Below, in pieces: positions 10,111 to 20,019 of a DNA stretch of 64,000 nucleotides (position 1 is the first letter of the stretch; the number at the start of each line of letters is the position of its first letter). The stretch comes from Olivibacter sp. SDN3 (GTDB taxonomy: Bacteria > Bacteroidota > Bacteroidia > Sphingobacteriales > Sphingobacteriaceae). The DNA is taken from assembly GCF_014334135.1 (NCBI RefSeq), contig NZ_CP060497.1:2790001-2854000 (forward strand), in the 5' to 3' direction. The translations under genes and the position numbers were made by a program. Below the pieces are notes generated by a model. The model worked only from the letters and a program-made list of their open reading frames with translations. It made no database searches and had not been told where the DNA came from.

Positions 10111-10184
10111 GGTTTTTTTCTTTGTAGTTATTGTCTGCGGTTTAAAAAACCTATTCATATTTTTCCTGATGAAAATTTTTGAGA

Positions 10185-13100
10185 CTAGAAATTATTTTCC
10201 ATTATCCGCGAAGTGTCTATCGCCGTGGAATCTGTTCCTATATTATCTACATCCAAACTGTCTGTTTCTATATCTAAACTATCGGTTGTTAAACTGTCTG
10301 TTTCCAAGTTGTCCACACCTATACTATCTACATTCAAAGAGTCATCTTTATTTTCTGTATCAATAGATTTTTCTGGGTCTAGTTTTTCTCCTGTTATTTT
10401 CTCTAAACGCTCTTTAGCACTAGGAATAATATCATCGTCTTCTTCATAATTTTCGATAATACTTTGGAGTGTGCTTTTTGCCTGGAATTCGTCTTTAAGT
10501 TTGATGTAACAATCCGAAAGTAAGATAAAGCTTTTGGCTACCCAATAATCATAAGAAGGCATGTTTTTAATCAAGTCAAATGCAGTTTCCTGTGCTGTTT
10601 TGTACTCGCCTGCTTCATATTGTAATTTTCCTAAATTGTATTTGGCTTCAGCACCTACAACCGTTTGACTGGTTGAAATAGCCTCATTTAGTTCTTTTTT
10701 AGCTGTATTTAAATCTCCTTTAAGCATGTGAGCTCGTGCAGCGTACAGGCTGGCCTTGGCATTGTCTTCTTTTGATGATTTCTCATATTCTTTTACATAT
10801 CGAGAATACATCAGCGTGTTGTCGAAATCATTGATATGGAAATAAGCAACCATTAAGTTATTGATGGCAAATCCATAATGAGACTGGTACTCCGCTGTGA
10901 GCTCAAGTTTTTTTAACGGGGCAATTGCTTCATTGTACTTTTTTTGGTCTAAATAGAGGTTGGATACACTTAATAAGGTCCGCTCGGTATAAGCGCTGGT
11001 CCAATCATTTAATATAATATTAAAATCATGTAAAGCCTCTTGCGGATGCCCTGTTTTATATAAACTCTCTGCACGAATAAAACGGGCAAATTTCTCTTGT
11101 AACGGTTTAGGAAACTTGTCGAAATATGCATTTACAGCGTCTATTGCAGCTTCATATTCACCTCGTGAAAAATAGTTGTTTGCCACTTGGAAGGTTATAT
11201 TATCTTGCTCTGAAGTCGATAAATCGCCCAGTGCGGTAGTGCCTGCATAGTCTAAAAAGCCTTGCGCATCTCCTTTGTCAAGATAAATATTTTGTATTGA
11301 TTTTAATGCCTGTTTAGCTTCATCTGTAGTGGCATGTTGCTCTACTACTCGTTGAAAAGTTCGTACTGCGGCATCATTATTGTCTTCATTATACTGAACA
11401 AGACCTATAGTAACTAGGGCTCTGGCAACGTAACTACTGCGAGGATACTTCTCTATCATATCTTGTAAGCCCTGTATGGCAATTTCGTTTTCACCTTTGA
11501 GAAAAAAGGTATAAGGAATTTCAAAACTGGCGTCATCTGCATAATTCGAGTTTGGATACCTTGCCAAAAGATCTGTCATGATACTGATCTTGCCATCGGC
11601 ATCGCCTTGGAGCCCTCTGATAATACCACTTTGAAAGAGGGCGTAATCCTGTGTTTTGGCTTTGGAACTCATTAATTTATTATACTGTTCCATAGCCCGG
11701 CCATAGTCTTTTAACATAAAATAAGAATCACCCAACCTTGCGATGGCATCATTGCGGGTGTTTAACTCGATGGGTGCACCGCTGCTCAGAAATTTACCAA
11801 AATAATTTGCAGAGATGCGGTAATTACTGTTTCGGAACGCCGCATAGGCTAAGGCGTAATTAGCATAATTATATACATCTGTATTTTTAGCAGCCGGATA
11901 ATTCAGGAATCGAGCAAAATTGTCGGTGGCTTCACCGTATTTCCTTACTTCGTACATAGCTTCCGCCTTCCAATAGGCAGCTAAAGCCAATAATTCCGGA
12001 TCAATCGGGTTTTGTTCGGAACGCATAAAAATGGATATAGCATTTTCAAACGCTCGTTCATTATAATATTCTAATCCTCTATAATAGGTAACTTTTTGAT
12101 AGGCTGCATCAGCTTCTTTATTGCGTTTAGGGATTGACTCCAGTACATCAACAGCAGCACGATAATTTTTTGTGCTTAACAGTACTTCTGCAAGTAAGGT
12201 CTTGGCTTCGTTCAGGTTCTCAGAACGGGGATACGTTCTTAAGTATTCTTGCGTAGCGTCTAAGGCCACTTGGTGAAATTCTAACTCATAAGAAAGTTTG
12301 GCATAATTCAAAAGGCCCTGTTCCTTCATAGAAGGATCAAAATCTAACTTCGAAGCTCTGAAAAAAGCATTACGAGCACTCTCTTTATTACCTGACTGGA
12401 TAAACGAATCACCTAAAAGAATCATGCCACTTTGGAAATAGGCATCTGGATCCGTTAATTTTTCCAACTCCTTGATTGCCTTTTCGTAATCTCCGTTTTT
12501 ATAGGCGATATAGCCTATCTGATAATCGTCTTGATTGTTCTGCGTTTTGCCTTGATCTTTTGCTTGGAATTTATCATAATACTCTTTTGATTTGCCCAGG
12601 TCGTTTTTTGCGAAGTAGGTTGCGCCTAAAATGCGGAATATTTCCGTTTCATTTTCCTGTTTTGTCTTTTCGACGATTGGCAATATATAGGCGAGGACAT
12701 CATCGTATCGTTTATCTAAAAAGTAAAGCGCGGCAATATAATACGGATAACTATTTTCATAAGTTTTAGACCCTTTTAAACGTTCAAATTCGCGCAAAGC
12801 CTCTTTATATTCGCTATCTAAATAACAAATATAAGCGTAATAATAAACAGAAGCCTCCTGGTACTGGTTTCTTTCATCTTTTAAGCGAGCAAATAACGGT
12901 TTTGCTGTCTGATAGTCTTCGGTCATAAACAATGCATAGCCAAGCTTAAACCGATATTCCGTATTTTCTCCTCCACTCAAGTTACCGCCGTCTAACCTAT
13001 TAAACCATTCGATAGCTTTTGTGTAATTTTTCTGATTAAAGTAAGATCGTCCTACTTGAAAATAGGCCGCTTTAGTATTGGAGCTAGTCGGATGATCTTT

Positions 13101-13409
13101 GATGAATTTGAGAAAAAGCCCTTCTGCATCATGATTGCCTAGCTCTAGCGCACATACAGCTTGATAGAACCGAGCGTTTTCTTTTAGGAGTGAAATTTGA
13201 TCGCTTTCATCTTCTTGTATCGTAGTTTTTGTTCGTATTTCCTCTACTTTACCTAACTGATTGTATGCTGCAGCGTATTTGCCTCTTTCATATAATTCCA
13301 TGCCTGTTTTATACGCCTGATTGAGTGACTGCCAAGCACTTTGTTGTGCCATTGCATTACCTGCGAAAAGGCTAAGTATTAAGCTTATACGAGTGAAATT
13401 TTTAAACAT
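10185..13409 (-). CDS. Large periplasmic tetratricopeptide-repeat protein
   Basis: 1074 residues with a signal peptide (MFKNFTRISLILSLFAGNAMA). TPR-type helical hairpins then run almost continuously from about residue 30 to 1000 (for example YFQVGRSYFNQKNYTKAIEWF, ARLGDSYFMLKDYGRAMEQYN, YNLGKLQYEAGEYKTAQE). The last ~50 residues are an acidic low-complexity tail of imperfect DSL/VDS/TDS units. Such proteins act as scaffolds for protein complexes at the periplasmic face of the outer membrane. First gene of the seven-gene minus-strand block, with a ~175 bp AT-rich upstream region and the barrel gene directly downstream. The individual partners are not known. Confidence 0.85.
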   Translation of the reverse strand: MFKNFTRISLILSLFAGNAMAQQSAWQSLNQAYKTGMELYERGKYAAAYNQLGKVEEIRTKTTIQEDESDQISLLKENARFYQAVCALELGNHDAEGLFLKFIKDHPTSSNTKAAYFQVGRSYFNQKNYTKAIEWFNRLDGGNLSGGENTEYRFKLGYALFMTEDYQTAKPLFARLKDERNQYQEASVYYYAYICYLDSEYKEALREFERLKGSKTYENSYPYYIAALYFLDKRYDDVLAYILPIVEKTKQENETEIFRILGATYFAKNDLGKSKEYYDKFQAKDQGKTQNNQDDYQIGYIAYKNGDYEKAIKELEKLTDPDAYFQSGMILLGDSFIQSGNKESARNAFFRASKLDFDPSMKEQGLLNYAKLSYELEFHQVALDATQEYLRTYPRSENLNEAKTLLAEVLLSTKNYRAAVDVLESIPKRNKEADAAYQKVTYYRGLEYYNERAFENAISIFMRSEQNPIDPELLALAAYWKAEAMYEVRKYGEATDNFARFLNYPAAKNTDVYNYANYALAYAAFRNSNYRISANYFGKFLSSGAPIELNTRNDAIARLGDSYFMLKDYGRAMEQYNKLMSSKAKTQDYALFQSGIIRGLQGDADGKISIMTDLLARYPNSNYADDASFEIPYTFFLKGENEIAIQGLQDMIEKYPRSSYVARALVTIGLVQYNEDNNDAAVRTFQRVVEQHATTDEAKQALKSIQNIYLDKGDAQGFLDYAGTTALGDLSTSEQDNITFQVANNYFSRGEYEAAIDAVNAYFDKFPKPLQEKFARFIRAESLYKTGHPQEALHDFNIILNDWTSAYTERTLLSVSNLYLDQKKYNEAIAPLKKLELTAEYQSHYGFAINNLMVAYFHINDFDNTLMYSRYVKEYEKSSKEDNAKASLYAARAHMLKGDLNTAKKELNEAISTSQTVVGAEAKYNLGKLQYEAGEYKTAQETAFDLIKNMPSYDYWVAKSFILLSDCYIKLKDEFQAKSTLQSIIENYEEDDDIIPSAKERLEKITGEKLDPEKSIDTENKDDSLNVDSIGVDNLETDSLTTDSLDIETDSLDVDNIGTDSTAIDTSRIMENNF

Positions 13410-13585
13410 ATTGTCTAAATTCTTTATTATGCTAAATTAATGGGATACTATCAAGTTTTTTTTACTATTATCTAACAATTGTTAATAACCTGTTAATATA
13501 ACGGCGTTTCTTGTTAAATAATGTGTTTATTGAATATTTTTGATTTAAAGGGCAATTAACTTTTTATGACGAATTTTATCTCATG

Positions 13586-14536
13586 TTAAGCCCGTTTTCC
13601 GGCAAGCAGATATAAGACGGCCATGCGCACTGCGACTCCATTCTGAACCTGATCCAATATGATAGAATGCTTGCTATCTGCGACATCACTTGTAATTTCT
13701 ACCCCTCTATTAATTGGTCCCGGATGCATGATGGTAATCTCCTTATCCAAAGTATCCAGTATTTTTTTATTAAGACCATAAAGCATGGTGTATTCTCTTA
13801 ATGAAGGAAAATAATTGATATCTTGACGTTCTAATTGAATGCGTAACATGTTTGCAATATCACACCATTTCAGGGCTTTTATTAGATCATACTCTACTTT
13901 CACTCCTAACGACGTTATATATTTGGGGATTAAAGTAGTAGGGCCGCAAACCATCACTTCTGCTCCTAACTTTTGTAAGCATAAAATATTGGAAAGTGCT
14001 ACCCTTGAGTGCAAAATATCTCCAATAATCACTATCTTTTTTCCGTTGATATCACCATGTTTTTCACGGATGGAAAAGGCATCTAAAAGTGCTTGAGTTG
14101 GATGCTCATGTGCCCCATCTCCAGCGTTGATAATTTGTGCATTAACGTGCTTGCTTAAGAATACTCCAGCTCCTGGGTAAGGGTGTCGCATGACGATCAT
14201 ATCCACCTTCATAGCTAAAATATTATTAACCGTGTCTATAAGTGTTTCTCCTTTGCTAACTGAAGACGAGGAGGCTGCAAAGTTTATTACATCCGCCGAT
14301 AGACGCTTTTCTGCTAGCTCAAACGATAGCCTTGTGCGTGTCGAATTTTCAAAAAACACATTGGCTATGGTGATGTCTCTTAGTGACGGTACCTTTTTTA
14401 TCGGACGGTTAATGATGTCCTTAAATGTATTCGCCGTATCCAATATAAGGTTAATATCTGTAACGGAAAGATCCTTTATACCTAATAGGTGTGGAGTGCT
14501 TAGCTGCTGTGCTGTTTCTACCATTTTATTATGCAA
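13586..14536 (-). CDS. pyrB: Aspartate carbamoyltransferase catalytic chain
   Basis: 316 residues, typical length. The carbamoyl-phosphate loop ENSTRTRLSFELAEKRL is near residue 63, HPTQALLDAF near 140 and the C-terminal MHPGPINRGVEI near 265; all are ATCase hallmarks. It makes carbamoyl-aspartate, the first committed step of pyrimidine synthesis, in the cytoplasm. It lies 10 bp downstream of pyrR on the same strand, so the two form a pyr operon under PyrR-type control. No regulatory chain (pyrI) is seen here. Confidence 0.96.
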   Translation of the reverse strand: MHNKMVETAQQLSTPHLLGIKDLSVTDINLILDTANTFKDIINRPIKKVPSLRDITIANVFFENSTRTRLSFELAEKRLSADVINFAASSSSVSKGETLIDTVNNILAMKVDMIVMRHPYPGAGVFLSKHVNAQIINAGDGAHEHPTQALLDAFSIREKHGDINGKKIVIIGDILHSRVALSNILCLQKLGAEVMVCGPTTLIPKYITSLGVKVEYDLIKALKWCDIANMLRIQLERQDINYFPSLREYTMLYGLNKKILDTLDKEITIMHPGPINRGVEITSDVADSKHSIILDQVQNGVAVRMAVLYLLAGKRA

Positions 14537-14546
14537 TCGAAATGTC

Positions 14547-15098
14547 TTAGTTGTTCTCTTCTGTTAATAAAATAATTTGATCTTTGTTTTCGGTTTCCAG
14601 CCAATTAACGATTACCTTTTGGGAGTTAATGGAGTCAACCTGAATGCCTATATAATTGGGCTCTATAGGTAAATGGCGAGAAAAACGTCGATCTACTAAT
14701 ACAAGTAGTTCGACCTTTTTAGGCCTTCCAAAAGCTTGTATAGCGTCGAGAGCAGCACGTATAGTTCTACCAGTCCATAATACATCGTCTATTAAAATAA
14801 CCTTTTTATTTTCTATTACAAAATCTATTGTGGTAGCGCTCGGTACTAGGGGGCCGCTCTCTTTTCGGCGAAAATCGTCCCTGTAAAAAGTGATGTCAAG
14901 CTCTCCAAATAAGATGTTGTCAAGCTGTAAGATACGCTGCAGTTCTTCTTTAATGCGATTGGCTAAATAAATACCTCTTGGCTGGATACCAATAATTACC
15001 GAGTGTTTAAAGTCGTGGTGATTCTCGATCAGCTGACGGCAAAGCCGTTGTATCGTTATTTGAAATTTTTGATCGCTTAATAAGATAGATTGTTGCAT
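14547..15098 (-). CDS. pyrR: PyrR: pyr operon regulator / uracil phosphoribosyltransferase
   Basis: 183 residues. The PRPP-binding motif VILIDDVLWTGRTIRAAL is near residue 95, and the N-terminal PRTase region contains SVIIGIQPRGIYLANRI. PyrR proteins bind UMP/PRPP, regulate pyr genes by RNA binding in the Gram-positive model, and have a minor uracil phosphoribosyltransferase activity. It is directly upstream of pyrB (10 bp). I do not see a clear pyr attenuator hairpin in the 300 bp upstream, so attenuation in this organism is not supported by the sequence. Confidence 0.93.
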   Translation of the reverse strand: MQQSILLSDQKFQITIQRLCRQLIENHHDFKHSVIIGIQPRGIYLANRIKEELQRILQLDNILFGELDITFYRDDFRRKESGPLVPSATTIDFVIENKKVILIDDVLWTGRTIRAALDAIQAFGRPKKVELLVLVDRRFSRHLPIEPNYIGIQVDSINSQKVIVNWLETENKDQIILLTEENN

Positions 15099-15396
15099 CA
15101 GGCCCTTTTTATGGAGGTAATAACACTCCCCCTATTTAATAATCCTTTTTTTTGTTGCCATTTTACTGGCTTTAGCAAGTATTACAAATAACTCAATCTT
15201 ACTGATAAATTACTGCTTTGGATGCAAAATTAGTAAATTTTATGATAGCTCTATCGTGTGCGTAATTTATTCGTGGAATAATTAGCTATCTAATAGCTGT
15301 CTAACAAAAAATGTTATATCAAGGTAAACCGTCTCAAACAAAATAGTTAATAAACGGTTCTTCTATTGAATAGTAGCAAAAAGATAAACTAAATAT
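15099..15396. other. Divergent intergenic region, pyrR / small membrane protein
   Basis: About 300 bp of AT-rich DNA separating the minus-strand pyrR-pyrB operon from a plus-strand small membrane protein gene. It must hold the pyrR promoter, but I find no unambiguous promoter, riboswitch or attenuator fold in it. Confidence 0.4.
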
Positions 15397-15555
15397 ATGA
15401 GAACCTTATTTTACATCATAGCCGTAATACTTCTAATCGGCTGGGCTTTAGGAACATTTGTATATGCCGTAGGTAATTTGATATACATATTGCTGGTATT
15501 GGCGATAGTAGCTCTAGTACTGGGATTGGCAAAAAGGAACACCAGAAAGACCTAA
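15397..15555 (+). CDS. Small two-helix membrane protein (lmo0937/DUF5670-like)
   Basis: 52 residues starting MRTLFYIIAVILLIGWALG. Two hydrophobic helices (about 3-24 and 28-45) are followed by a basic tail KRNTRKT. This matches the short lmo0937-family pattern common in Bacteroidota and Firmicutes, whose function is unknown and whose members are often stress-induced. The gene stops 10 bp before the convergent DUF983 gene. The coding call rests on the full match to the family pattern in a frame without interruption. Confidence 0.7.
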   Translation: MRTLFYIIAVILLIGWALGTFVYAVGNLIYILLVLAIVALVLGLAKRNTRKT

Positions 15556-15565
15556 AAGTCGTTTG

Positions 15566-15991
15566 TTAACTATCGTCTTTGTCTGCTGGAGTTTTCCTGC
15601 GAGATAGGCTAGCATCGTATTTCAATGTTGGGTCTAACCAGTACATCTGAATAACCCTCGAATATCTATAGTTAAGAGGGGCGAGTAGAAGTATTCCAGG
15701 TATAGTAATACCTACATATAACCATGGATTATTGGAGCCTCCCGAAAGTATAAAGATAGCGACGCCTAAAGCGACGATTTCTGCAACGTTAAATACATAA
15801 GTCACATACATAGCCGTATAAAAATAACCCGGATTGCGCTCAAAAGTTAATCCGCAATTGTTGCATTTGTGATACATAACATTAGATAGCGGACCTTTGA
15901 ACATGTTACCTATTCTGCAACGAGCACATTTGCCCCGCATAAGGGCAGGAAATAGCGGAATTACTTGAGTATTGGTTGTGGATGGTTTCAT
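15566..15991 (-). CDS. DUF983 family membrane protein
   Basis: 141 residues. The N-terminal half carries a zinc-ribbon-like set of cysteines (RGKCARCRIGNMF ... YHKCNNCGLTFERNPGYFYTAMYVTY) that defines DUF983. Two membrane helices follow at about 60-82 and 88-110, and the tail is charged. Function is not established; in other bacteria DUF983 proteins sit near cytochrome oxidase or membrane-biogenesis genes, but not here. It is a single gene convergent with the small membrane protein gene. Confidence 0.88.
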   Translation of the reverse strand: MKPSTTNTQVIPLFPALMRGKCARCRIGNMFKGPLSNVMYHKCNNCGLTFERNPGYFYTAMYVTYVFNVAEIVALGVAIFILSGGSNNPWLYVGITIPGILLLAPLNYRYSRVIQMYWLDPTLKYDASLSRRKTPADKDDS

Positions 15992-16506
15992 TTTGTTGTG
16001 ACTTATGCCTGAATTGCTCAGGAGTTCGATAGCAATATTTTTTAAAAAGCTTACAGAAATAGAAGTTGTTTTTGACCTATAGCTTTAGTAAATTTCTTTG
16101 ATACTTGGTGACGCATTGATAAGTAATCCTTTAACTTCTAATATTTTCTTTTTCTTATAACGGATTCTGTAGCTCAATCAATGGCTTTATTACATATTTT
16201 ATTAAGATAAATCATTGCTACACATATTGCTTAGTAAAGTACAGATGCGATATGATAAGTATGGCTTTAGCCATTTTTTATTGTATTTTATATATTTTTT
16301 GGGGTAAAAATACACAAAATAAGTTTCATATGAGAGGTGCTGAGACGTTTTTCACGGGATACGGGATTTCGTGTTTAGTTTATTCGAATAGTGAAACAAC
16401 CTTAGGTGCTGACCAAGTAAACGCCACTGTAGATAACTTAGTATTGGAAATAAAAAAAGCCTCAAATAGTTGAGGCTCTTAATTGAAGAATCAATTAAGT
16501 AGTCTT
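15992..16506. other. Intergenic region without a supported gene
   Basis: About 515 bp of AT-rich sequence upstream of the DUF983 gene and downstream of the PUR-type gene. Its right end holds the terminator of the PUR-type gene. A 73-codon plus-strand frame at 16252-16473 overlaps that terminator and has no recognisable relatives, so I do not call it. Confidence 0.4.
16459..16476 (-). terminator. Rho-independent terminator of the PUR-type gene
   Basis: A perfect 7-bp stem GCCTCAA / TTGAGGC has a 4-base loop. Read on the minus strand it is followed by a run of seven T. It lies 31 bp after the stop codon of the PUR-type protein gene. Confidence 0.85.
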
Positions 16507-16836
16507 TTAGAATGAAAAATCATCCTTCTTAGAGTCAGCTGCTACTCCGTTCTCACTAAATTCGTAGCGTTTTTCCACTACATCCTGATGGGCCTTAATA
16601 TACTCCACTGTTTCACTAAGCCCTTCTGCAAATTTCTCAAAATCCTCTTTGTATAAGAAAATTTTATGCTTCACAAATACACCATCTTCCAATCTTTTTT
16701 TACTTTCTGTAATCGTTACATAGTAATCATTCGATCTCGTGGCTTTTACATCAAAAAAATAGGTTCGCTTACCTGCTCTTACCTTTCTTGAAAAAACTTC
16801 TTCCCGTTCTTTGTTGTCAAAATCTCCCATTGTCAA
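16507..16836 (-). CDS. DUF3276 / PUR-family nucleic-acid-binding protein
   Basis: 109 residues. The PUR-type repeat is EEVFSRKVRAGKRTYFFDVKA ... DYYVTITESKKRL followed by KIFLYKEDFEKFAEGL; this is the bacterial Pur-alpha-like DUF3276 protein found throughout Bacteroidota and spirochetes. The Borrelia homologue binds single-stranded DNA and RNA; here that is inferred only. It is a monocistronic gene with its own strong terminator. The first residues MTMGDFDN leave the start ambiguous between 16836 and the ATG two codons in. Confidence 0.85.
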   Translation of the reverse strand: MTMGDFDNKEREEVFSRKVRAGKRTYFFDVKATRSNDYYVTITESKKRLEDGVFVKHKIFLYKEDFEKFAEGLSETVEYIKAHQDVVEKRYEFSENGVAADSKKDDFSF

Positions 16837-17044
16837 ATCTTTAAAGTTTAAGTTCTTCGATTCGGTTATAAATATAAATCAATATTTTTTAATTACGCAA
16901 ATGGTTTTTAACAAAAGCGGTATAAGTTTTCGGTTTTGCTACTTGTTTATTCGATAAAAACATGCTTTATAGCGAATTTCGGCCTGTTTTTTTACTTTTT
17001 TTGCACGCAAAAAAAAATATAAAAAATATTAGGTGTTTAAACGG

Positions 17045-17266
17045 TTACTTATCCTGTAGGTGATCAAATCTTTCTCCTATATCGGCGTCAATAGTTCTTT
17101 CTTTTATCATACCTTGTTCATTAACGGAGGTATTTCCGTTTCTTGACGAGGGAGTTTCTGCTCCTAAGTTTTTCAGTAAAAGGTATAAATTGTTAAGGTC
17201 AAAATCGGCTCGCTTGAGTCGTATAAGATACTGGCTTTCGGTTATTTCTATATTTAAGCTTTCCAT
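17045..17266 (-). CDS. Small hypothetical protein
   Basis: 73 residues (MESLNIEITESQYLIRLKRA ... ERFDHLQDK), hydrophilic, with an N-terminal alpha/beta-like segment and a low-complexity centre. No recognised domain. It lies alone between the PUR-type gene and aconitase on the same strand, preceded by a plausible AT-rich promoter region. Codon use is like its neighbours, which makes it a likely real gene. Confidence 0.55.
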   Translation of the reverse strand: MESLNIEITESQYLIRLKRADFDLNNLYLLLKNLGAETPSSRNGNTSVNEQGMIKERTIDADIGERFDHLQDK

Positions 17267-17386
17267 TGTTTTCTATTTTGTCTGAAAACAAATGTTGCAG
17301 TCTTATGTGAAATGTCGGTTAACGCAAAATCAATTTTTGGTTAAATTGTTTGGTGGGAAGATCGTTATCATCGAGTTGACATAAAA

Positions 17387-17409
17387 GCGGTTCTCTGAAT
17401 GAGAACCGC
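17387..17409 (-). terminator. Rho-independent terminator after aconitase
   Basis: A perfect 9-bp stem GCGGTTCTC / GAGAACCGC has a 5-base loop. On the minus strand it is followed by TTTTAT. It lies 30 bp after the aconitase stop codon. Confidence 0.88.
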
Positions 17410-17439
17410 CAACTCATTAGTGGATAAATGCCTTAATGA

Positions 17440-19713
17440 TTAAATATTCTGTACTTGATTTTTGCGGATAATATTTAATGCTCCGCCAGCTTTAAACCAT
17501 TCTATTTGCTGTGCATTATAAGTATGATTTACCTGAAATTGATCTTTCGAACCATCAGCGTGATGAAGGACGACAGTTAATTGTTTATCCGGCGCGAATG
17601 AAGTTAAGCCAAGAATATCAATAGTGTCATCTTCCTGAACTAAATCGTAGTCTGCCGGATTATCAAATGTTAAAGCAAGCATACCTTGCTTTTTAAGATT
17701 TGTTTCGTGGATACGTGCAAAAGATTTTACCAATATAACACGCACGCCTAAATGGCGAGGTTCCATGGCTGCATGTTCTCTGGAAGAGCCTTCCCCATAG
17801 TTTTCATCACCTACAACAAGCGTATCTATTCCTGCAGCTTTATAAGCGCGTTGTGTCGCAGGAACAGTTCCATATTCGCCAGTTAACTGGTTCTTTACGC
17901 TATCAGCAGTGTCATTTACAAAGTTAATGGCGCCTATTAACATATTGTTTGAAATGTTGTCCAAGTGGCCTCGGTACTTCAACCATGGACCAGCCATTGA
18001 AATATGGTCCGTAGTACATTTACCTTTTGCCTTGATAAGTAGTTTTAGGCCAGTTAGGTCTCTGCCTTCCCATGCTTTAAATGCTTCTAGCAATTGTAAA
18101 CGGTCAGACGTTGGGCTAACAATAACTTCTACTGTACTTCCGTCTTCTGCTGGAGACTGGTAACCTGCGTCTTCTACGGCAAAACCTTTAACGGGTAGTT
18201 CCAGTCCTTGTGGTTCTTCTAACGTAACTTGCTCCCCAAGCTCGTTAGTAAGGGTGTCTGTTAACGGGTTAAACAAAAGAGAACCTGAAATCGCCATTGC
18301 GGTTACAATTTCTGGAGAGGCAACAAAAGAGTGTGTGTTGGGATTGCCATCAGCACGCTTTGCAAAGTTGCGATTAAACGATGTGATAATTGAATTTTTT
18401 TCTTTCTTTTCAGCTCCATGACGTGCCCATTGGCCTATACACGGCCCGCATGCGTTTGCAAGTACCACTCCGCCTATTTTGTCAAAGGTGTCTAGAAAAC
18501 CGTCTCGTTCTACTGTGTAACGTACTTGTTCAGAGCCTGGGGTTACAGTGTACTCTGCTTTGGCGACCAGATTTTTTGCTACTGCCTGTTCAGCTAGAGA
18601 AGCTGCGCGGCTAATGTCTTCATAAGAAGAGTTTGTACAAGAACCAATTAAGCCCACTTCCAATTTTTCTGGCCAACCATTTTCTTTAACGGCAGCTGCA
18701 AACTTTGATATCGGCCAAGCTAAGTCGGGTGTAAAAGGACCATTGATATGCGGCTCAAGCTCCGATAGATTGATTTCAATCACTTGATCAAAATAGTCTT
18801 CAGGGTTGGTATAAACTTCATCATCGCCAGTAAGGTGCTCTTTGATCGTATTTGCTAAATCCGCTACATCCGAACGATCAGTTCCTCGTAGATAAGCTTC
18901 TGATTTTTCATCATAACCAAAAATAGATGTTGTTGCGCCAATTTCGGCCCCCATATTACATATCGTACCCTTTCCGGTTGCCGAAAGCGAACGAGCTCCT
19001 TCTCCAAAGTATTCAACAATAGCTCCTGTACCTCCTTTAACAGTTAAAATACCCGCAACTTTTAATATTACATCTTTAGCGGCTGTCCAACCATTAAGCT
19101 TGCCTGTTAATTTAACACCTATTAATTTAGGGAACTTGAGCTCCCAAGGAAGTCCAGCCATCACATCACATGCATCAGCGCCACCGACCCCAATAGCAAC
19201 CATGCCTAGCCCCCCTGCATTTGGAGTGTGGGAGTCCGTTCCAATCATCATCCCGCCAGGGAAAGCATAATTCTCGAGTACAACTTGATGAATAATACCT
19301 GCTCCCGGTTTCCAGAATCCAATACCATATTTATTAGACACTGACGCTAGAAAGTCGTAAACCTCTTTATTTTGATCGGTTGCTACCGCTAAATCGGCTT
19401 CGGCACCAATTTTAGCCTGAATAAGGTGGTCACAATGTACTGTTGATGGCACAGCTACCTGCGGACGGCCAGCTTGCATAAATTGTAGTAAGGCCATTTG
19501 GGCCGTTGCATCTTGCATTGCAACACGATCTGGCGCAAAGTCAACGTAGGATTTACCTCGGTTATAAGCTTCACGGGCTTCACCGTCCCACAGGTGAGCG
19601 TATAAGATTTTTTCAGTTAAAGTAAGTGGTTTGCCAACAATTTTTCTGGCCGCAGCTATGCGACTTTCGTAACGACTGTAAACCGCTTTGATCATTTCTA
19701 TGTCAAACGCCAT
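17440..19713 (-). CDS. acn: Aconitate hydratase
   Basis: 757 residues, the length of the mitochondrial-type aconitases. The iron-sulfur ligands are visible in [16 protein letters not shown] (near residue 360) and [10 protein letters not shown] (near 425). The substrate-binding [21 protein letters not shown] is near 155, and the swivel-domain motif [22 protein letters not shown] near 635. It isomerises citrate and isocitrate in the TCA cycle, in the cytoplasm. Single gene with its own terminator, divergent from accA across ~300 bp. The start ATG at 19713 gives the normal N-terminus. Confidence 0.96.
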   Translation of the reverse strand: MAFDIEMIKAVYSRYESRIAAARKIVGKPLTLTEKILYAHLWDGEAREAYNRGKSYVDFAPDRVAMQDATAQMALLQFMQAGRPQVAVPSTVHCDHLIQAKIGAEADLAVATDQNKEVYDFLASVSNKYGIGFWKPGAGIIHQVVLENYAFPGGMMIGTDSHTPNAGGLGMVAIGVGGADACDVMAGLPWELKFPKLIGVKLTGKLNGWTAAKDVILKVAGILTVKGGTGAIVEYFGEGARSLSATGKGTICNMGAEIGATTSIFGYDEKSEAYLRGTDRSDVADLANTIKEHLTGDDEVYTNPEDYFDQVIEINLSELEPHINGPFTPDLAWPISKFAAAVKENGWPEKLEVGLIGSCTNSSYEDISRAASLAEQAVAKNLVAKAEYTVTPGSEQVRYTVERDGFLDTFDKIGGVVLANACGPCIGQWARHGAEKKEKNSIITSFNRNFAKRADGNPNTHSFVASPEIVTAMAISGSLLFNPLTDTLTNELGEQVTLEEPQGLELPVKGFAVEDAGYQSPAEDGSTVEVIVSPTSDRLQLLEAFKAWEGRDLTGLKLLIKAKGKCTTDHISMAGPWLKYRGHLDNISNNMLIGAINFVNDTADSVKNQLTGEYGTVPATQRAYKAAGIDTLVVGDENYGEGSSREHAAMEPRHLGVRVILVKSFARIHETNLKKQGMLALTFDNPADYDLVQEDDTIDILGLTSFAPDKQLTVVLHHADGSKDQFQVNHTYNAQQIEWFKAGGALNIIRKNQVQNI

Positions 19714-20019
19714 TTTCTATATATATTTTATATGGATATTATATGCTTTTGGGCTGTTTAGGAGTAAGAAACCCAGCTTTTTCAGTATTTGCTGCACTCA
19801 TTATCAGCTATTAAAGCAATGCGAATTTACAAAAAAAAGAGATGAATTGTATAGCTTTACCGGTGAAGCTGTTATTTGGAAAAATTCTAAACAGAAGGAG
19901 GGATTAAAAATAAATATTTTGGTATAGTAGGTTGTGGCGATACAATTCGATGCATCTTTGAGCAATATTGATAGCTAATTGTAAAAAAATACCTAATTTA
20001 GCCACCCCAAATTTTCTTT

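Noticed and set aside
16252-16473. 73-codon plus-strand frame with an N-terminal hydrophobic helix
   Set aside because: It runs through the terminator of the opposite-strand PUR-type gene and matches no known family.
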